Source: Streptomyces sp. A3M-1-3 (lineage in GTDB: Bacteria > Actinomycetota > Actinomycetes > Streptomycetales > Streptomycetaceae). Taken from it: a DNA stretch of 64,000 nt. The stretch lies in the NCBI RefSeq assembly GCF_024213665.1, contig NZ_JANAVP010000029.1, positions 30,504 to 94,503 of the forward strand, given 5' to 3'. This document shows positions 1-8,271 of the stretch, one piece after another. Numbering within the stretch: position 1 is the first letter of the stretch; each line of letters starts with the position of its first letter. The notes beneath the pieces were generated by a model, which made no database searches, was not told the origin of the DNA, and saw only the letters and a program-made list of their open reading frames with translations. Position numbers and translations under genes: made by a program.

Positions 1-579
1 GTACTGGAGGTAGGCGACGGCCTCTGGGCCAACCTCCACGGGGTCCACGTCCACGGTGCCCGGCGTTTCGCGCGCTTCGGCGTCGTCGTCCGCCCGGTCC
101 CACAGCAGGTCCGTTTCGACGACCGGCAGCCTCCGCCCGGTGGCCCGCAGGCCAAGCGCCGCGGTTGCGTCGGCGTACTCGCCGATCGTCAGCAGGCAGG
201 CCGGGTCGCAGTCCTCCAGGACCGCGAGCAGCCGGTCGTCACCGTGGTACGCGTCCGGGGCGTGCAGCGGCACCGCGATCAGGCCGGCGTACAGGCAGCC
301 CAGGAAGCCGACCAGGTACTCCAGCCCCTGCGGTGCCGCCAGGGCCACCCGGTCGCCCGGCTCCGCATAGCGGCGCAGCTCGGCCGCGGCCGAGCGGGCC
401 AGCCGGTCCAGCTGCCGGTACGACAGGCCGCGGGAGCGGCCGCGCCGGTCGGACGCGTAGTCCACGAACGTGAACGCGGGCGCCTCGCCGGCAGTATCGG
501 CGTGCCGGCGCACCAGGCTGACGAGGTCGCCGCCGAAGAGGCCGGGTGGGGCCGGACGTCCCGGAGCGGACATGGGCAT
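1..579 (-). CDS. Fatty acyl-AMP ligase (FAAL-type), N-terminal 193 residues; cut by window edge
   Basis: The minus strand is open without a stop from an ATG at 579 to the left edge. An AAAGG ribosome site lies 9 bases before the ATG; a second ATG is two codons in. The peptide has the FAAL N-terminal layout: a FVDY / LSYRQLDRLARSAA segment, then GDRVALAAPQGLEYLVGFLGC, then AVPLHAPD (the FAAL counterpart of the AVPL-P motif), and it stops at AVAYLQY, where the P-loop (QYTSGSTR in the family) would begin. FAALs activate free fatty acids as acyl-adenylates and load them on an acyl carrier protein. It is the last visible gene of the leftward operon that starts at the lanthipeptide synthetase. It could be a free FAAL or the loading domain of a larger polyketide synthase; the window cannot decide. 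Confidence 0.8.
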   Translation of the reverse strand, partial: MPMSAPGRPAPPGLFGGDLVSLVRRHADTAGEAPAFTFVDYASDRRGRSRGLSYRQLDRLARSAAAELRRYAEPGDRVALAAPQGLEYLVGFLGCLYAGLIAVPLHAPDAYHGDDRLLAVLEDCDPACLLTIGEYADATAALGLRATGRRLPVVETDLLWDRADDDAEARETPGTVDVDPVEVGPEAVAYLQY

Positions 580-675
580 CGTGAACAGCCTTTCTTGCCT
601 GGGATTCACCTGGGATGTGCCTGGGGCATTCCTGGGACGTGCGTGTACGTGCGTGTACGTGAGGGGGAGCGGAGG

Positions 676-1314
676 TCAGCGTTCGAGGAGGTCCAGCAGA
701 TAGCCGGCGGACCGGCGCTCCAGGTGGTCGGCGAACATGCTGCGCGCCGCCTCCTTCTCCTCGGCCGGAACCGTGTCGGCGGCCAGGCCCAGTTCGGAGT
801 CCTCGGCCAGCGCGTAGAACTCCGAGCGCAGCAGGGAGCACGTGACGGCGTCGAAGTGCCGCCCGTCGACGAAGAAGTAGTCCCGCAGGATGCCCTCGAC
901 GACGAAACCGCCGTGCATCACGATCTGCACCATGTGCCGGTTGTGCATGCCGAGGGTGAGCTGCACCCGGTGGGCGTTGAGCGCGTGGAACAGGTGGTTG
1001 AGCAGGAGCACGTTCGCCTCGGCGCCGTACCCCTGGCTCCACAGGCCCGAGGCGCCGATGGCGGAGCCGATGGTGTAGCTGCCCTGGTAGGCGAGCGGAC
1101 CCCAGTTGACCGCGCCGATCCGCTCACCCTCGTGGGTGACGACCATCATGTAGTTCATCCCGCCCTGCCGGGCGGCCTGCCGGATGTCGGCGCCGCCGAG
1201 CAGCTGCGGCGATCCCGAGGAGTAGGTGCTGACGGAGCTCAGGGCCCAGTCGGCGATGCGCTCGTAGTCCTCGTCCGTGCAGCGCTGGAGGGAGACGAAG
1301 TCGCCACGCATCAC
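676..1314 (-). CDS. GNAT-family N-acyltransferase
   Basis: 212-residue protein with the RimJ/RimL type of GNAT fold: substrate-binding strand at GAVNWGPLAYQGSYTIGSAIGA, a QGYGAEANVLLLNHLF segment in the place of the Q/R-x-x-G-x-G/A CoA loop, then VQLTLGMHNRHMVQIVMHGGFVVEGILRDYFFVDGRHFDAVTCSLLRSEF, as in ribosomal-protein N-acetyltransferases. The ATG overlaps the stop of the ketosynthase by four bases (ATGA), so the two are translationally coupled. In the known lipolanthine cluster for goadvionin a GNAT enzyme joins the ACP-bound acyl chain to the peptide. By position this gene is the best candidate for that step here. That role is inference; a toxin-type self-resistance acetyltransferase is the alternative. 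Confidence 0.8.
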   Translation of the reverse strand: MMRGDFVSLQRCTDEDYERIADWALSSVSTYSSGSPQLLGGADIRQAARQGGMNYMMVVTHEGERIGAVNWGPLAYQGSYTIGSAIGASGLWSQGYGAEANVLLLNHLFHALNAHRVQLTLGMHNRHMVQIVMHGGFVVEGILRDYFFVDGRHFDAVTCSLLRSEFYALAEDSELGLAADTVPAEEKEAARSMFADHLERRSAGYLLDLLER

Positions 1315-2573
1315 TGCTCCCAGCGGGTGACGGCGAGCACCGCGTTGTGGCCGCCGAAGCCGAAGGAGTTGCTCAGCGCCGTACGCACCTCGTGCCGTTG
1401 CGGCGTGTGGGGCACGAAGTTGAGCTCCGGGTCCTCGGGGTTGTCGCAGTTCAGGGTGGGCGGCACGATGCCGGTGGCGATCGTCCGCAGCGTGGCGATG
1501 AGTTCGACCGTACCGGCGCCCGCGATCAGGTGGCCGATCATCGACTTCTGGGAGCTGACGGGGATCCGCTTCGCGTGCTCGCCGAGCACCGCCCAGAGCG
1601 CCGCGACCTCGGTGGCGTCATTCAGCACGGTGCTGGTGCCGTGCGCGTTGACGTAGTCGACCTGCGTGGCGTCGAGTCCCGCGTCGTCGAGCGCCATGCG
1701 CAGGGCGCGCTGCGCGCCGAGGCCCTCCGGGTGCGGAGCCGTGGAGTGGTACGCGTCGGTGGTCGCGCCGTATCCGACGACCTCGCCCAGGATCGGCGCG
1801 CCGCGCCGCAGCGCGTGCCCGGCCTCCTCCACGACCACGATCCCGCTGCCGGATCCGAAGACGAAACCGTCGCGGTCGCGGTCGAACGGGCGGCTGGCGC
1901 AGCCCGGTTCGTCGTTGCGGCGGCTGAGCGCACGCAGATTGGCCATGGCCGCGACATCCAGTCGGGTGATGGGGTCGTCGGCGCCACCCGCGATCATCGC
2001 GTCGGCACGGCCCGCCTGGATCATCTGGACGGCCTCGCCGACGCAGGTGGTGCCCGTGGCGCAGGCAGTGATGATCGCCCCTGTCGGTCCCTCGGCCCCG
2101 AACCGCATGGCGACCTCGCTGGACGGGTTGTCCGGGGCGCCGCCGATCGCGTAGTTGGCGTTGATGCCCTTCGGGCCGCGCTCGCGCATCCGCTCGACGG
2201 CCGCGATGCCCGCGATGTTGGCGCCGTAACCCGAACCGATCAGCACACCGAGCCGGTGGCCGGTGCCCTCGGCCATCTCCAGCTTCGACTGCTCCATCGC
2301 CTGAACGGCGGCGGCCATGGCGAACTGGCCGAAGCGGTCCATGCGCCGGCTTTCCCGGCGCGACATGTAGGGCGACGGGTCGAAGTCGCGGACCTCCGCC
2401 GCGATTCGGGTCGGCAGGTCGTGGGGGTCGAAGGCGGTGATCGGCCCTATGCCGCTGCGCCCTTCGAGGAGACCGGCCCAGAAGGTGTCGACGGTGTGGC
2501 CGATCGAGGTCACGACGCCCGCTCCGGTGATGACGACGCGTCGACGGGAGCTGTGCTGGGTGCTGCGAGGCAT
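1311..2573 (-). CDS. Beta-ketoacyl-ACP synthase II (FabF-type)
   Basis: 420 residues, normal for a discrete KAS II. The Claisen-condensing triad is complete: nucleophile Cys171 in TACATGTTC, His311 in NAHGTST and His348 in KSMIGHLIAGAG, with the C-terminal NSFGFGGHN signature. The start is the ATG at 2573, preceded by GAAGGA; the reading frame stays open further upstream but with proline/arginine-rich composition not typical of the family. It lies between the adenylating enzyme (137 bases upstream) and the GNAT gene (4-base overlap). With no FabD, FabG or FabH next to it, it probably makes a dedicated extension of an acyl-ACP for the lipopeptide and borrows reductases from primary fatty acid synthesis (inference). 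Confidence 0.9.
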   Translation of the reverse strand: MPRSTQHSSRRRVVITGAGVVTSIGHTVDTFWAGLLEGRSGIGPITAFDPHDLPTRIAAEVRDFDPSPYMSRRESRRMDRFGQFAMAAAVQAMEQSKLEMAEGTGHRLGVLIGSGYGANIAGIAAVERMRERGPKGINANYAIGGAPDNPSSEVAMRFGAEGPTGAIITACATGTTCVGEAVQMIQAGRADAMIAGGADDPITRLDVAAMANLRALSRRNDEPGCASRPFDRDRDGFVFGSGSGIVVVEEAGHALRRGAPILGEVVGYGATTDAYHSTAPHPEGLGAQRALRMALDDAGLDATQVDYVNAHGTSTVLNDATEVAALWAVLGEHAKRIPVSSQKSMIGHLIAGAGTVELIATLRTIATGIVPPTLNCDNPEDPELNFVPHTPQRHEVRTALSNSFGFGGHNAVLAVTRWEQ

Positions 2574-2710
2574 GGTGGTTCCTTCGTTGTGGCGGTGGTC
2601 TCGGCCGGCCGGGGTGGGCGGCGGGTTCGGGCCGCGTGGTTCCGCATGCGGTGGGCGGGCGCGGGATGCGCCGGGCGCCCATGTGCCCGCGGGCGGCCCG
2701 CGGGTGCCGG

Positions 2711-4276
2711 TCAGTCGAGCGCGGCGGGTGCGGGTACGGGCTGCCGGGACTGCTGTTCCGGCCCGCTCCGCAGCCGCGCGGTCACCCAGGCGCGCAGCCG
2801 GAGCACGTCGGTCTTCCCGTTGCGGTTCAGCGGGAAGCGGTCGGTGACGAGTACGTGGTTGGGGTGCTCGAAGGAGGCGAGCTGCCGGCTGACCCGTTCG
2901 CGCCAGACCCTGGGATGGCCCGACTCGGGGTCCTCGATCACGAACACGAGCTCGTGGCCGCGGCGTTCGTCGGCGAGCGCGATCACCTTGACCGGCCGTC
3001 CGCATACCTCCGCCTTGCGTTCCAGCACCTCCGGGTAGAGGGTGTGGCCCAGCCGGTGCACGGCGGACCTGCGGCCGGCCACGTGCAGGTTGCCCCCCTC
3101 ATCGAGGTGACCCAGGTCGCCGGTGCGGTAACCGTGCGAGGCCGGCGCCGGGGCGATACCGCCTCCGGCCGACAGGTAGCCCTCCATCAGGTCGGGGGTG
3201 TGCAGCCAGATCTCGCCGACCTCACCGGGTGGCAGTGCCCGCCGCCCGTCCGGGCTGAGGATGCGCACCTCCAGCCCGTCCAGAATCCGGCCGCATCCCA
3301 CCGGGTTGTCGGGGGTGGCGAAGGCCACATTGCCCGCCTCGGTGCTGCCGTAACCGTCCAGCAGCGGCCGGCCCGTCGACTCCCGGAAGTGCCGGCCCAG
3401 GTTCCGGTCCATCGGCGCGCCTCCGGTGCACCACATCCGCACTCCGCGCAGGGCGGTCAGCAGCGCCGGTCGACGGTTCATCAGGTTGAGGGCGCTGCGG
3501 TACGTCGCGGGCGTGGCGTCGACCACGGTCGCCCCGCAGCGGGCGCCGGCGGCCAGGGCACGGTCCAGGCGGGTGTACGGGACCACGACCAGGTCCCCGC
3601 CGCTGAGGTGCGCGAGCAGGATCAGCGAGATCCCGTACTGGTGCGAGAAGGGCAGCAGCGGCAGGAACACGTCGCCGACGCCATAGGCCATCAGGCGGCG
3701 GGTGCGTTCGAGGTTGTCGAGGAACGCGCGGCCGGACTTCACGATGCCCTTGGACTCGCCGGTGGTGCCGGAGGACCAGATCACCAGGGCGTCGTCGCGG
3801 CAGTACCAGGCCTGGGTGGAGAAGTCTTCGGAGGTGTCCGGGTCCGACTCGGGATTCGTTCTCGGGTCCGTGCCGGTGCCGGTGCCGGTGCCGGTGTCCG
3901 GGCCGGCCGGCTCCCGTGCCGCCCGGTACAGCTCCTCAACGGTCAGGCCGCGGATCCCGGCCGGCACCGGCCGACTCCGGCGGTCCGTCAGTACGAACCG
4001 GACCTGGGCGGCCGTCAGCGCGCGCAGGGTCTCGGCGTCCGTGTGGTGGTTGTCGAGGAGAACGAGTGACGCCCCCAGGTGGACCAGGGCGAGCACGGCC
4101 ACGACCTGCTCGACGGAGTTGTCCGCCTTCACCAGGACTCGGTCGCCCGGCCTCACCCCGTGGGCCCTCAGCACCCGCGCGGCGGCCACAGCGGCGGGGC
4201 CCGCGTCCTCGGCGGTGGCCGGTGCGCGGCCGTCGATGACCGCCATGGCGCGACGATCGGCTCTCACCTGCTCCAT
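2711..4276 (-). CDS. Class I adenylate-forming enzyme (acyl-CoA/ACP ligase)
   Basis: 521 residues from the ATG at 4276, which has GAGGAG eight bases upstream. Motifs in order: P-loop WSSGTTGESKG at residues 168-178, GYGSTEAGN (A5), YRTGDLG (A7/A8) and the C-terminal NRNGKTD with the catalytic Lys (A10). The family activates a carboxylate with ATP and passes it to CoA or to a carrier-protein thiol. A run of Thr-Gly pairs (residues 128-136), encoded by a TGCCGG hexanucleotide repeat at 3871-3894, sits in a loop before the P-loop and may vary in length by slippage. It could supply a second acyl unit, or work in series with the FAAL. Substrate cannot be read from sequence. Confidence 0.85.
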   Translation of the reverse strand: MEQVRADRRAMAVIDGRAPATAEDAGPAAVAAARVLRAHGVRPGDRVLVKADNSVEQVVAVLALVHLGASLVLLDNHHTDAETLRALTAAQVRFVLTDRRSRPVPAGIRGLTVEELYRAAREPAGPDTGTGTGTGTDPRTNPESDPDTSEDFSTQAWYCRDDALVIWSSGTTGESKGIVKSGRAFLDNLERTRRLMAYGVGDVFLPLLPFSHQYGISLILLAHLSGGDLVVVPYTRLDRALAAGARCGATVVDATPATYRSALNLMNRRPALLTALRGVRMWCTGGAPMDRNLGRHFRESTGRPLLDGYGSTEAGNVAFATPDNPVGCGRILDGLEVRILSPDGRRALPPGEVGEIWLHTPDLMEGYLSAGGGIAPAPASHGYRTGDLGHLDEGGNLHVAGRRSAVHRLGHTLYPEVLERKAEVCGRPVKVIALADERRGHELVFVIEDPESGHPRVWRERVSRQLASFEHPNHVLVTDRFPLNRNGKTDVLRLRAWVTARLRSGPEQQSRQPVPAPAALD

Positions 4277-4394
4277 GGGACGTACTCCTCGGGCTTGGTC
4301 GCGAATGTCTGTCGGAATCGCTCTCGCGACAGCCGATGCGATGGCTGGTAGGGGGCGGGGTGGCCGGGCGGGGCCGGTGGCGGGCATTCTGGGG

Positions 4395-4429
4395 GTGGCG
4401 TGACCCGAGTCGCTTTCGGGTCACGCCAC
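4395..4429 (-). terminator. Perfect 14-bp hairpin downstream of the lanthipeptide precursors
   Basis: GTGGCGTGACCCGA (4395-4408) pairs exactly with TCGGGTCACGCCAC (4416-4429) across a 7-base loop. It is 35 bases past the stop of the second precursor and 119 bases before the adenylating enzyme. No T-run follows. It probably acts as a partial terminator or 3' stabiliser that makes precursor mRNA more abundant than the enzyme mRNA of the same operon. Confidence 0.7.
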
Positions 4430-4463
4430 CCGGCTACGGACTCACGCCCGTCCAGGCCTCGCG

Positions 4464-4553
4464 TCAGCAGCCGTTGCTGACGGTGCTGGCCGCCATCAGG
4501 GCGGACTCCTCCTCAGAGGTTTCCAGCTCCTGCAGGTCGAGAATCGACTCCAT
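4464..4553 (-). CDS. lanA: Lanthipeptide (lipolanthine-type) precursor, copy 2, ends ...SNGC
   Basis: 29-residue ORF (ATG at 4553, TGA at 4464) preceded by a near-perfect Shine-Dalgarno (GAAGGAGGTGA, five-base gap). The leader carries ILDLQELE, the hydrophobic/acidic recognition helix of class III lanthipeptide precursors, followed by TSEEE. The C-terminal half is SALMAASTVSNGC. Ser23, Ser26 and Cys29 make an exact S-x-x-S-x-x-C at the terminus, the pattern from which LanKC plus a Cys decarboxylase build avionin in lipolanthines. It differs from the other copy by Gly instead of Asn at residue 28. No gene finder based on length would report it. Confidence 0.88.
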   Translation of the reverse strand: MESILDLQELETSEEESALMAASTVSNGC

Positions 4554-4664
4554 GTGTGTCACCTCCTTCGCGTGGTGATGCCTGGCCTCGCCGTTCGGCG
4601 AAGCCGGGGTTCAGGAAGGCATGAGCGGCGGGCCCTACGGCCGCGTCGCTCACCGGGCCTCACG

Positions 4665-4754
4665 TCAGCAGTTGTTGCTGACGGTGCTGGCGGCCATGAG
4701 GGCGGACTCCTCCTCAGAGGTCTCCAGCTCCTGCAGGTCGAGAATCGACTCCAT
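4665..4754 (-). CDS. lanA: Lanthipeptide (lipolanthine-type) precursor, copy 1, ends ...SNNC
   Basis: 29-residue ORF (ATG at 4754, TGA at 4665), 59 bases after the stop of the synthetase gene, with the same ideal ribosome site as copy 2 (GAAGGAGGTGA). Leader motif ILDLQELE; C-terminal segment SALMAASTVSNNC with the terminal S-x-x-S-x-x-C. An open frame continues upstream through the synthetase region, but it is a shadow frame; the strong ribosome site fixes the start. Expected processing (inferred from the family): Ser23 and Ser26 phosphorylated and eliminated, Cys29 decarboxylated to an enethiol, double cyclisation to avionin, leader removed, new N-terminus acylated. The leader/core junction is not visible; a cut near residues 16-18 is a guess. 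Confidence 0.9.
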   Translation of the reverse strand: MESILDLQELETSEEESALMAASTVSNNC

Positions 4755-4813
4755 GTGTGTCACCTCCTTCGTGTGGTGCGGTACGGAGGCCTCGCCGGTC
4801 GGCGGGCCAAGTC

Positions 4814-7495
4814 TCAGGGGGTGGGCGCCGGGCCGGTGCCCACCCCGCCCTCCTGCGGGCGGGGGCTGAGGAAGGGCAGGAACGGGGAACTGCCGTCCAG
4901 GGCAGCCGTGATGCCGAGGAGGATCCCCGCGGTGCCGGTCGCCAGATCGGCCGAGAGCCGGTAGGACTGCTCGCCCGCGAACGCCAGATGTCCGCGATAG
5001 GACAGCTTGTGCCAGGTCAGGCGCCGCAGGTGGAGGTCCACGGCGTCCCGCGCCTCCGTCCCCGGGTCGCGGTGGGCCAGTCGGGCGACCACGGCCATCA
5101 GGCCGCTCCGGCCGTTCAGCAGATGCGGCTCGACCACGAACTCCGCCTGGCAGGCGCGCCGGACAGACGTCAGCAGATCCGCCGGCACGGCGTCCTGGCG
5201 GTACGTCAGCAGCTCGTCTGCGACCAGGGCGATGCCGCCGCTGCCGACGTCCAGGTAGGCAAGGGTCCGCACCCCCCGGTCGGCCACCTGCAGGCTGCCG
5301 TTGCTCTGTGGCACGCAGCCGGCCAGGTCCCGGTCGAGGGCGCGTACCGCCAGGTCCAGTTGGCGTTCCTCGCCCGTGGCCTCGTACATGCGCAGCAGGA
5401 ACAGGGCCACGCCCGACCAGCCGCGCATCAGTCCGGCCTGCCCGGGGCCGGGGCCCCACGAGTCGGCGGGCTCGCGCACCAGATCGCTGAGGCGGCCGGC
5501 GGCCTGTTCGGCCTGTGCCAGGAAGCCGTCGTCCCCGTAGCGGACGGCCAGGTCCAACAGGCCCAGCCCCGCCCCGGCCAGGCCGTCGAAGAGACTCGCG
5601 TTGCGCAGCCGGCCGAGGGACGGCGCAGCCTGTTCGGCCAGGGCGCGGGCCTGCTTCTCGTGGCCGAAGCCGGCGAGTACGTGGGCGATACCGTGCAGTC
5701 CGGTCCAGAAGCCGGGCCGGGCCGGCAGCCCGCGCTCGGCACTCGCCAGCAGCCAGTCCTCGTGCTCGGGGAACCGGCCCGCGCCGCAGGCGTCCAGAGC
5801 CCACAGCACTCCTGCGGCGCCGTGGCCGAACGCGGACCCCCCGTGCACGAACTGCTGTACGTCGCCTGGGAAGAGCCGGTCCTCACGGTGCGGCGTGGCA
5901 CTGAGCAGGATGCCCGACACGAGGGAGGCGCGGGCCGCCGCCCAGTCCACGTGCGGCGCGTCGAGGTCCACGTCCAGCGGCAGCCCGAGCAGGGCGTCAC
6001 GACGGACCAGCCGCGCCGGCCGCCCGCCGGCGGGCGGCGTGTCGGGCGCGGGGGTGCGCGAGGTGGGTGCGGCGGCCTGCTGGGGGGTCATCCCGGTGCG
6101 CATGGCGGCGAGGAACTCCGCCCCGAGCACCGGTCCAAAGCGCTGCTCCACGGCGTCCGCGAACTGTTCCTGGCGGCCAGGAGCCAGCGGGAACAACCGG
6201 TTGACGGGCAGGAAGAACCAGCCGCGCAGCGCGCCGAGCGCGTAGTGGTCCACGGCGGTTCCGGTGAACCCGGGCGGCGCCATGAACCCTTGGGCGCCGA
6301 GCGCCGGCCGCCCCGCGCCGCCGTCGTCGGCGGGGAATGCCGCCTCGAAGTCGACGAGGGAGAGCCGCCCGTCAGGGGTGACCAGGATGTTGCCGGGATG
6401 CAGGTCGCCGACGACGACCCCACGGGCGTGGATGGCGTCCAGCATCCGCTGCACCCGGGCGGCGAGCTCCTCCACCCGGCGTGCGTAGCCGGCCTCGTCC
6501 CGTGCACCGGTGCCGGAGAAGAGCAGTGGGTGGTACGTCGCGACCCACAGCCACAGCATCTCCCCCTCGCGGTACTCCATGGCGAGGAAGTGGTGGCCGC
6601 CGGACACCACGTGCTCGTACAGCTCGGGTACGCCCTCGACACCCGCGAGCCGCTCCAGCGCCCAGCGCTCCCGGTCCAGCCGCTCGACGGCGTCGCGGCC
6701 CTCGGAGTCCACACCCGCACCGGGACGGGCTTCCTTGAGAACCACCCGGCGGCCGTCCGCGAGCCGCTCGGCGAGGTAGACACCGCCGCCGTTGGAGAAG
6801 TGGAGGGCGCGCTGGACGCGGTACGGGAAGTCGCCGGTGCCCCGGGTGCGGCGGGTGACCTGGGGCGCCAGGAAGCCGGGAACAGGGACCCAGGAGGGGG
6901 CGTAGTGGCCGGGGCGCCGTTCGTCCGGTACCAGGGTGCCGTCGGGCCGCTCCATGGCCAGGACCTCCCGGCCCTGGTCGTCGATCAACTGCCGCTTGCG
7001 GAAGGCGCCGTAGCGCACGTGCAGCGGCCCGTCCTCCCAGCGCAGGTCGGTGAGGATGGAGGGCCCGGGCCGGTCGGCGAGGAGCTCTCCGAGGCCGGCC
7101 AGGGCGGCTTCCAGCTCCGTCTCGTCCGACGGGTAGACCGCGATCAGCTTTCCGCTCGCCTGCCGCGGCATGTACTTGGAGTTGAAGAGCTCGAACAGCC
7201 CGTGGCTGCGCAGGAACTTGAACGACAGGCCGTGGGACGTGCAGTAGTCCCAGACCGTGTCCACGACGGACTCGGCGTGCTCCGCAACGGCGGAGACATG
7301 GATCTTCCAGCCCTGGTCCGGCAGCCGCAGTCCGTCCGGCGACATCACCGTCCACACGTCCCGCGCGGTGCGGGCCCAGCCGGCGGGCGGCTCCCGGGTC
7401 GTCGCCGCGAAAGGGACCTCGTCATCCGTCCGCTCACCGGGGGACTCGTGGAAAACCGGATCCACCCACCCGTAGAGGTGGCGCTGCTCGATCAT
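4814..7495 (-). CDS. lanKC: Class III lanthipeptide synthetase (lyase-kinase-cyclase)
   Basis: 893 residues from the ATG at 7495 (GGAAGG six bases upstream), the usual LanKC length. Domain order: N-terminal lyase-like region (about 1-210), Ser/Thr kinase-like domain (about 225-500) with Lys254 in VVLKEA, the catalytic loop GDLHPGN (Asp364, Asn369) and VDFE (Asp382), then a LanC-like cyclase (about 560-885). The cyclase repeats are present (WTGLHGIAHVLAG, LMRGWSGVALFLL, LLNGRSGLMAVVAR), but the Cys/Cys/His zinc ligands of LanC and LanL are not, which makes it class III rather than class IV. Class III enzymes phosphorylate Ser, eliminate to dehydroalanine and form labionin or avionin rings. It heads the leftward operon, directly followed by the two precursors. 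Confidence 0.93.
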   Translation of the reverse strand: MIEQRHLYGWVDPVFHESPGERTDDEVPFAATTREPPAGWARTARDVWTVMSPDGLRLPDQGWKIHVSAVAEHAESVVDTVWDYCTSHGLSFKFLRSHGLFELFNSKYMPRQASGKLIAVYPSDETELEAALAGLGELLADRPGPSILTDLRWEDGPLHVRYGAFRKRQLIDDQGREVLAMERPDGTLVPDERRPGHYAPSWVPVPGFLAPQVTRRTRGTGDFPYRVQRALHFSNGGGVYLAERLADGRRVVLKEARPGAGVDSEGRDAVERLDRERWALERLAGVEGVPELYEHVVSGGHHFLAMEYREGEMLWLWVATYHPLLFSGTGARDEAGYARRVEELAARVQRMLDAIHARGVVVGDLHPGNILVTPDGRLSLVDFEAAFPADDGGAGRPALGAQGFMAPPGFTGTAVDHYALGALRGWFFLPVNRLFPLAPGRQEQFADAVEQRFGPVLGAEFLAAMRTGMTPQQAAAPTSRTPAPDTPPAGGRPARLVRRDALLGLPLDVDLDAPHVDWAAARASLVSGILLSATPHREDRLFPGDVQQFVHGGSAFGHGAAGVLWALDACGAGRFPEHEDWLLASAERGLPARPGFWTGLHGIAHVLAGFGHEKQARALAEQAAPSLGRLRNASLFDGLAGAGLGLLDLAVRYGDDGFLAQAEQAAGRLSDLVREPADSWGPGPGQAGLMRGWSGVALFLLRMYEATGEERQLDLAVRALDRDLAGCVPQSNGSLQVADRGVRTLAYLDVGSGGIALVADELLTYRQDAVPADLLTSVRRACQAEFVVEPHLLNGRSGLMAVVARLAHRDPGTEARDAVDLHLRRLTWHKLSYRGHLAFAGEQSYRLSADLATGTAGILLGITAALDGSSPFLPFLSPRPQEGGVGTGPAPTP

Positions 7496-7614
7496 TTCCT
7501 GCCTTCCCGACGGGTGGAGTGAACACGGTGGATTGAGGATGCTGGCGAATTGGCGAAAGACGTGGGCGGAATGGCTCGGAATGCAGCACGTCCCGGGAAT
7601 TCCGGCCGGTCGCG

Positions 7615-8271
7615 CTAGGGACGGCCCTCGGCTTCCGGTACTTCCTCGGCAGCCCGGCCGGGCCGGATCGTCACGATGATCGGCCAGATCAGACTGTAGA
7701 TCAGGATCTTCGTGAGCGGATTGAGCCAGACCAGGACGGGTGCGCCTCGGTCGATTCCTCCTACGAACCAGACCATTGCGAAAAGCAATACACAACTCAC
7801 AGCGTAGGCAAGGAGGAACCGCAGCCACGACCGCCATTCCTGGACGATCCGAGCCCGCCCGTACAGGGCCGGCTTCTTGACGCGCGGAGCGCCGCCGAAC
7901 CGATGGCCGGCCTTCTCGTCCGCCCATTGGATCGTCTGATGCCCAAAAGCCACCGTAAAGCCCAGGTAAGCGGCGGAGAGGCCGTGCCAGACGTCCACCT
8001 CGGCGCCGTCCCGCAGGCTGACGACCGTGGCGGCCAGCAGTACGACGTCCAGCAGGGGAACGCAGAGCAGCAGGGCTCCGCCGAGACGTCGCCGGCCTGC
8101 CTTATAACGGACCGCGAGGCCCGCCACGAGCAGGACCCAGAACACGACGTCGCAAGCGATGATCAAGTAAAGAATGGCCGGTTCACCTCTCCGCTGAACG
8201 TCCTGAGCGCCGGCCGGTGGAGCTGTCCGGCACCCAGGACGAGTATCTGCGGCGGCCGGTTGCCGCCGCAT
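7615..8271 (-). CDS. Small integral membrane protein, unknown function
   Basis: About 180-218 residues with four or five hydrophobic segments: AILYLIIACDVVFWVLLVAG, then GGALLLCVPLLDVVLLAATV, LSAAYLGFTVAF, LLAYAVSCVLLFAMVWFV and ILIYSLIWPIIVTI. A soluble central stretch has QWADEKAGHRFGG and RARIVQEWRSW. It resembles a two-unit membrane protein family I recall from Streptomyces, without assigned function. The open frame starts at 8271, but the first 32 residues are polar and unlike a membrane-protein N-terminus. The true start is probably near 8175, just before the first membrane segment, perhaps at a rare start codon. It lies 119 bases upstream of the synthetase on the same strand and diverges from the regulator gene. 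A role in export or immunity is possible but unsupported. Confidence 0.65.
   Translation of the reverse strand: MRRQPAAADTRPGCRTAPPAGAQDVQRRGEPAILYLIIACDVVFWVLLVAGLAVRYKAGRRRLGGALLLCVPLLDVVLLAATVVSLRDGAEVDVWHGLSAAYLGFTVAFGHQTIQWADEKAGHRFGGAPRVKKPALYGRARIVQEWRSWLRFLLAYAVSCVLLFAMVWFVGGIDRGAPVLVWLNPLTKILIYSLIWPIIVTIRPGRAAEEVPEAEGRP

Larger units (their letters stand above)
4455..4778 (-). repeat. Tandem duplication of the precursor gene
   Basis: Two copies of about 120 bases, offset by 201 bases, cover each precursor with its ribosome site and some flank. Within the coding part nearly all differences are silent; the only amino acid change is at codon 28. The spacer between copies (4584-4605) contains a hairpin with one mismatch, GGCCTCGCCG / CGGCGAAGCC. 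Confidence 0.85.

Noticed and set aside
1311..3005. N-terminally extended ketosynthase frame
   Set aside because: The extension overlaps the adenylating-enzyme gene and has shadow composition; the ATG at 2573 has its own GAAGGA site and gives the normal family length.
4665..5804. Long minus-strand frame of 379 codons ending with precursor copy 1
   Set aside because: The first 350 codons are an Arg/Pro-rich shadow of the synthetase gene; the ideal ribosome site right before the internal ATG at 4754 fixes the short gene.
4757..7522. Plus-strand open frame of 921 codons opposite the synthetase
   Set aside because: It is a GC-rich shadow: no ribosome site, no family resemblance, while the minus strand encodes a clear LanKC with all motifs.
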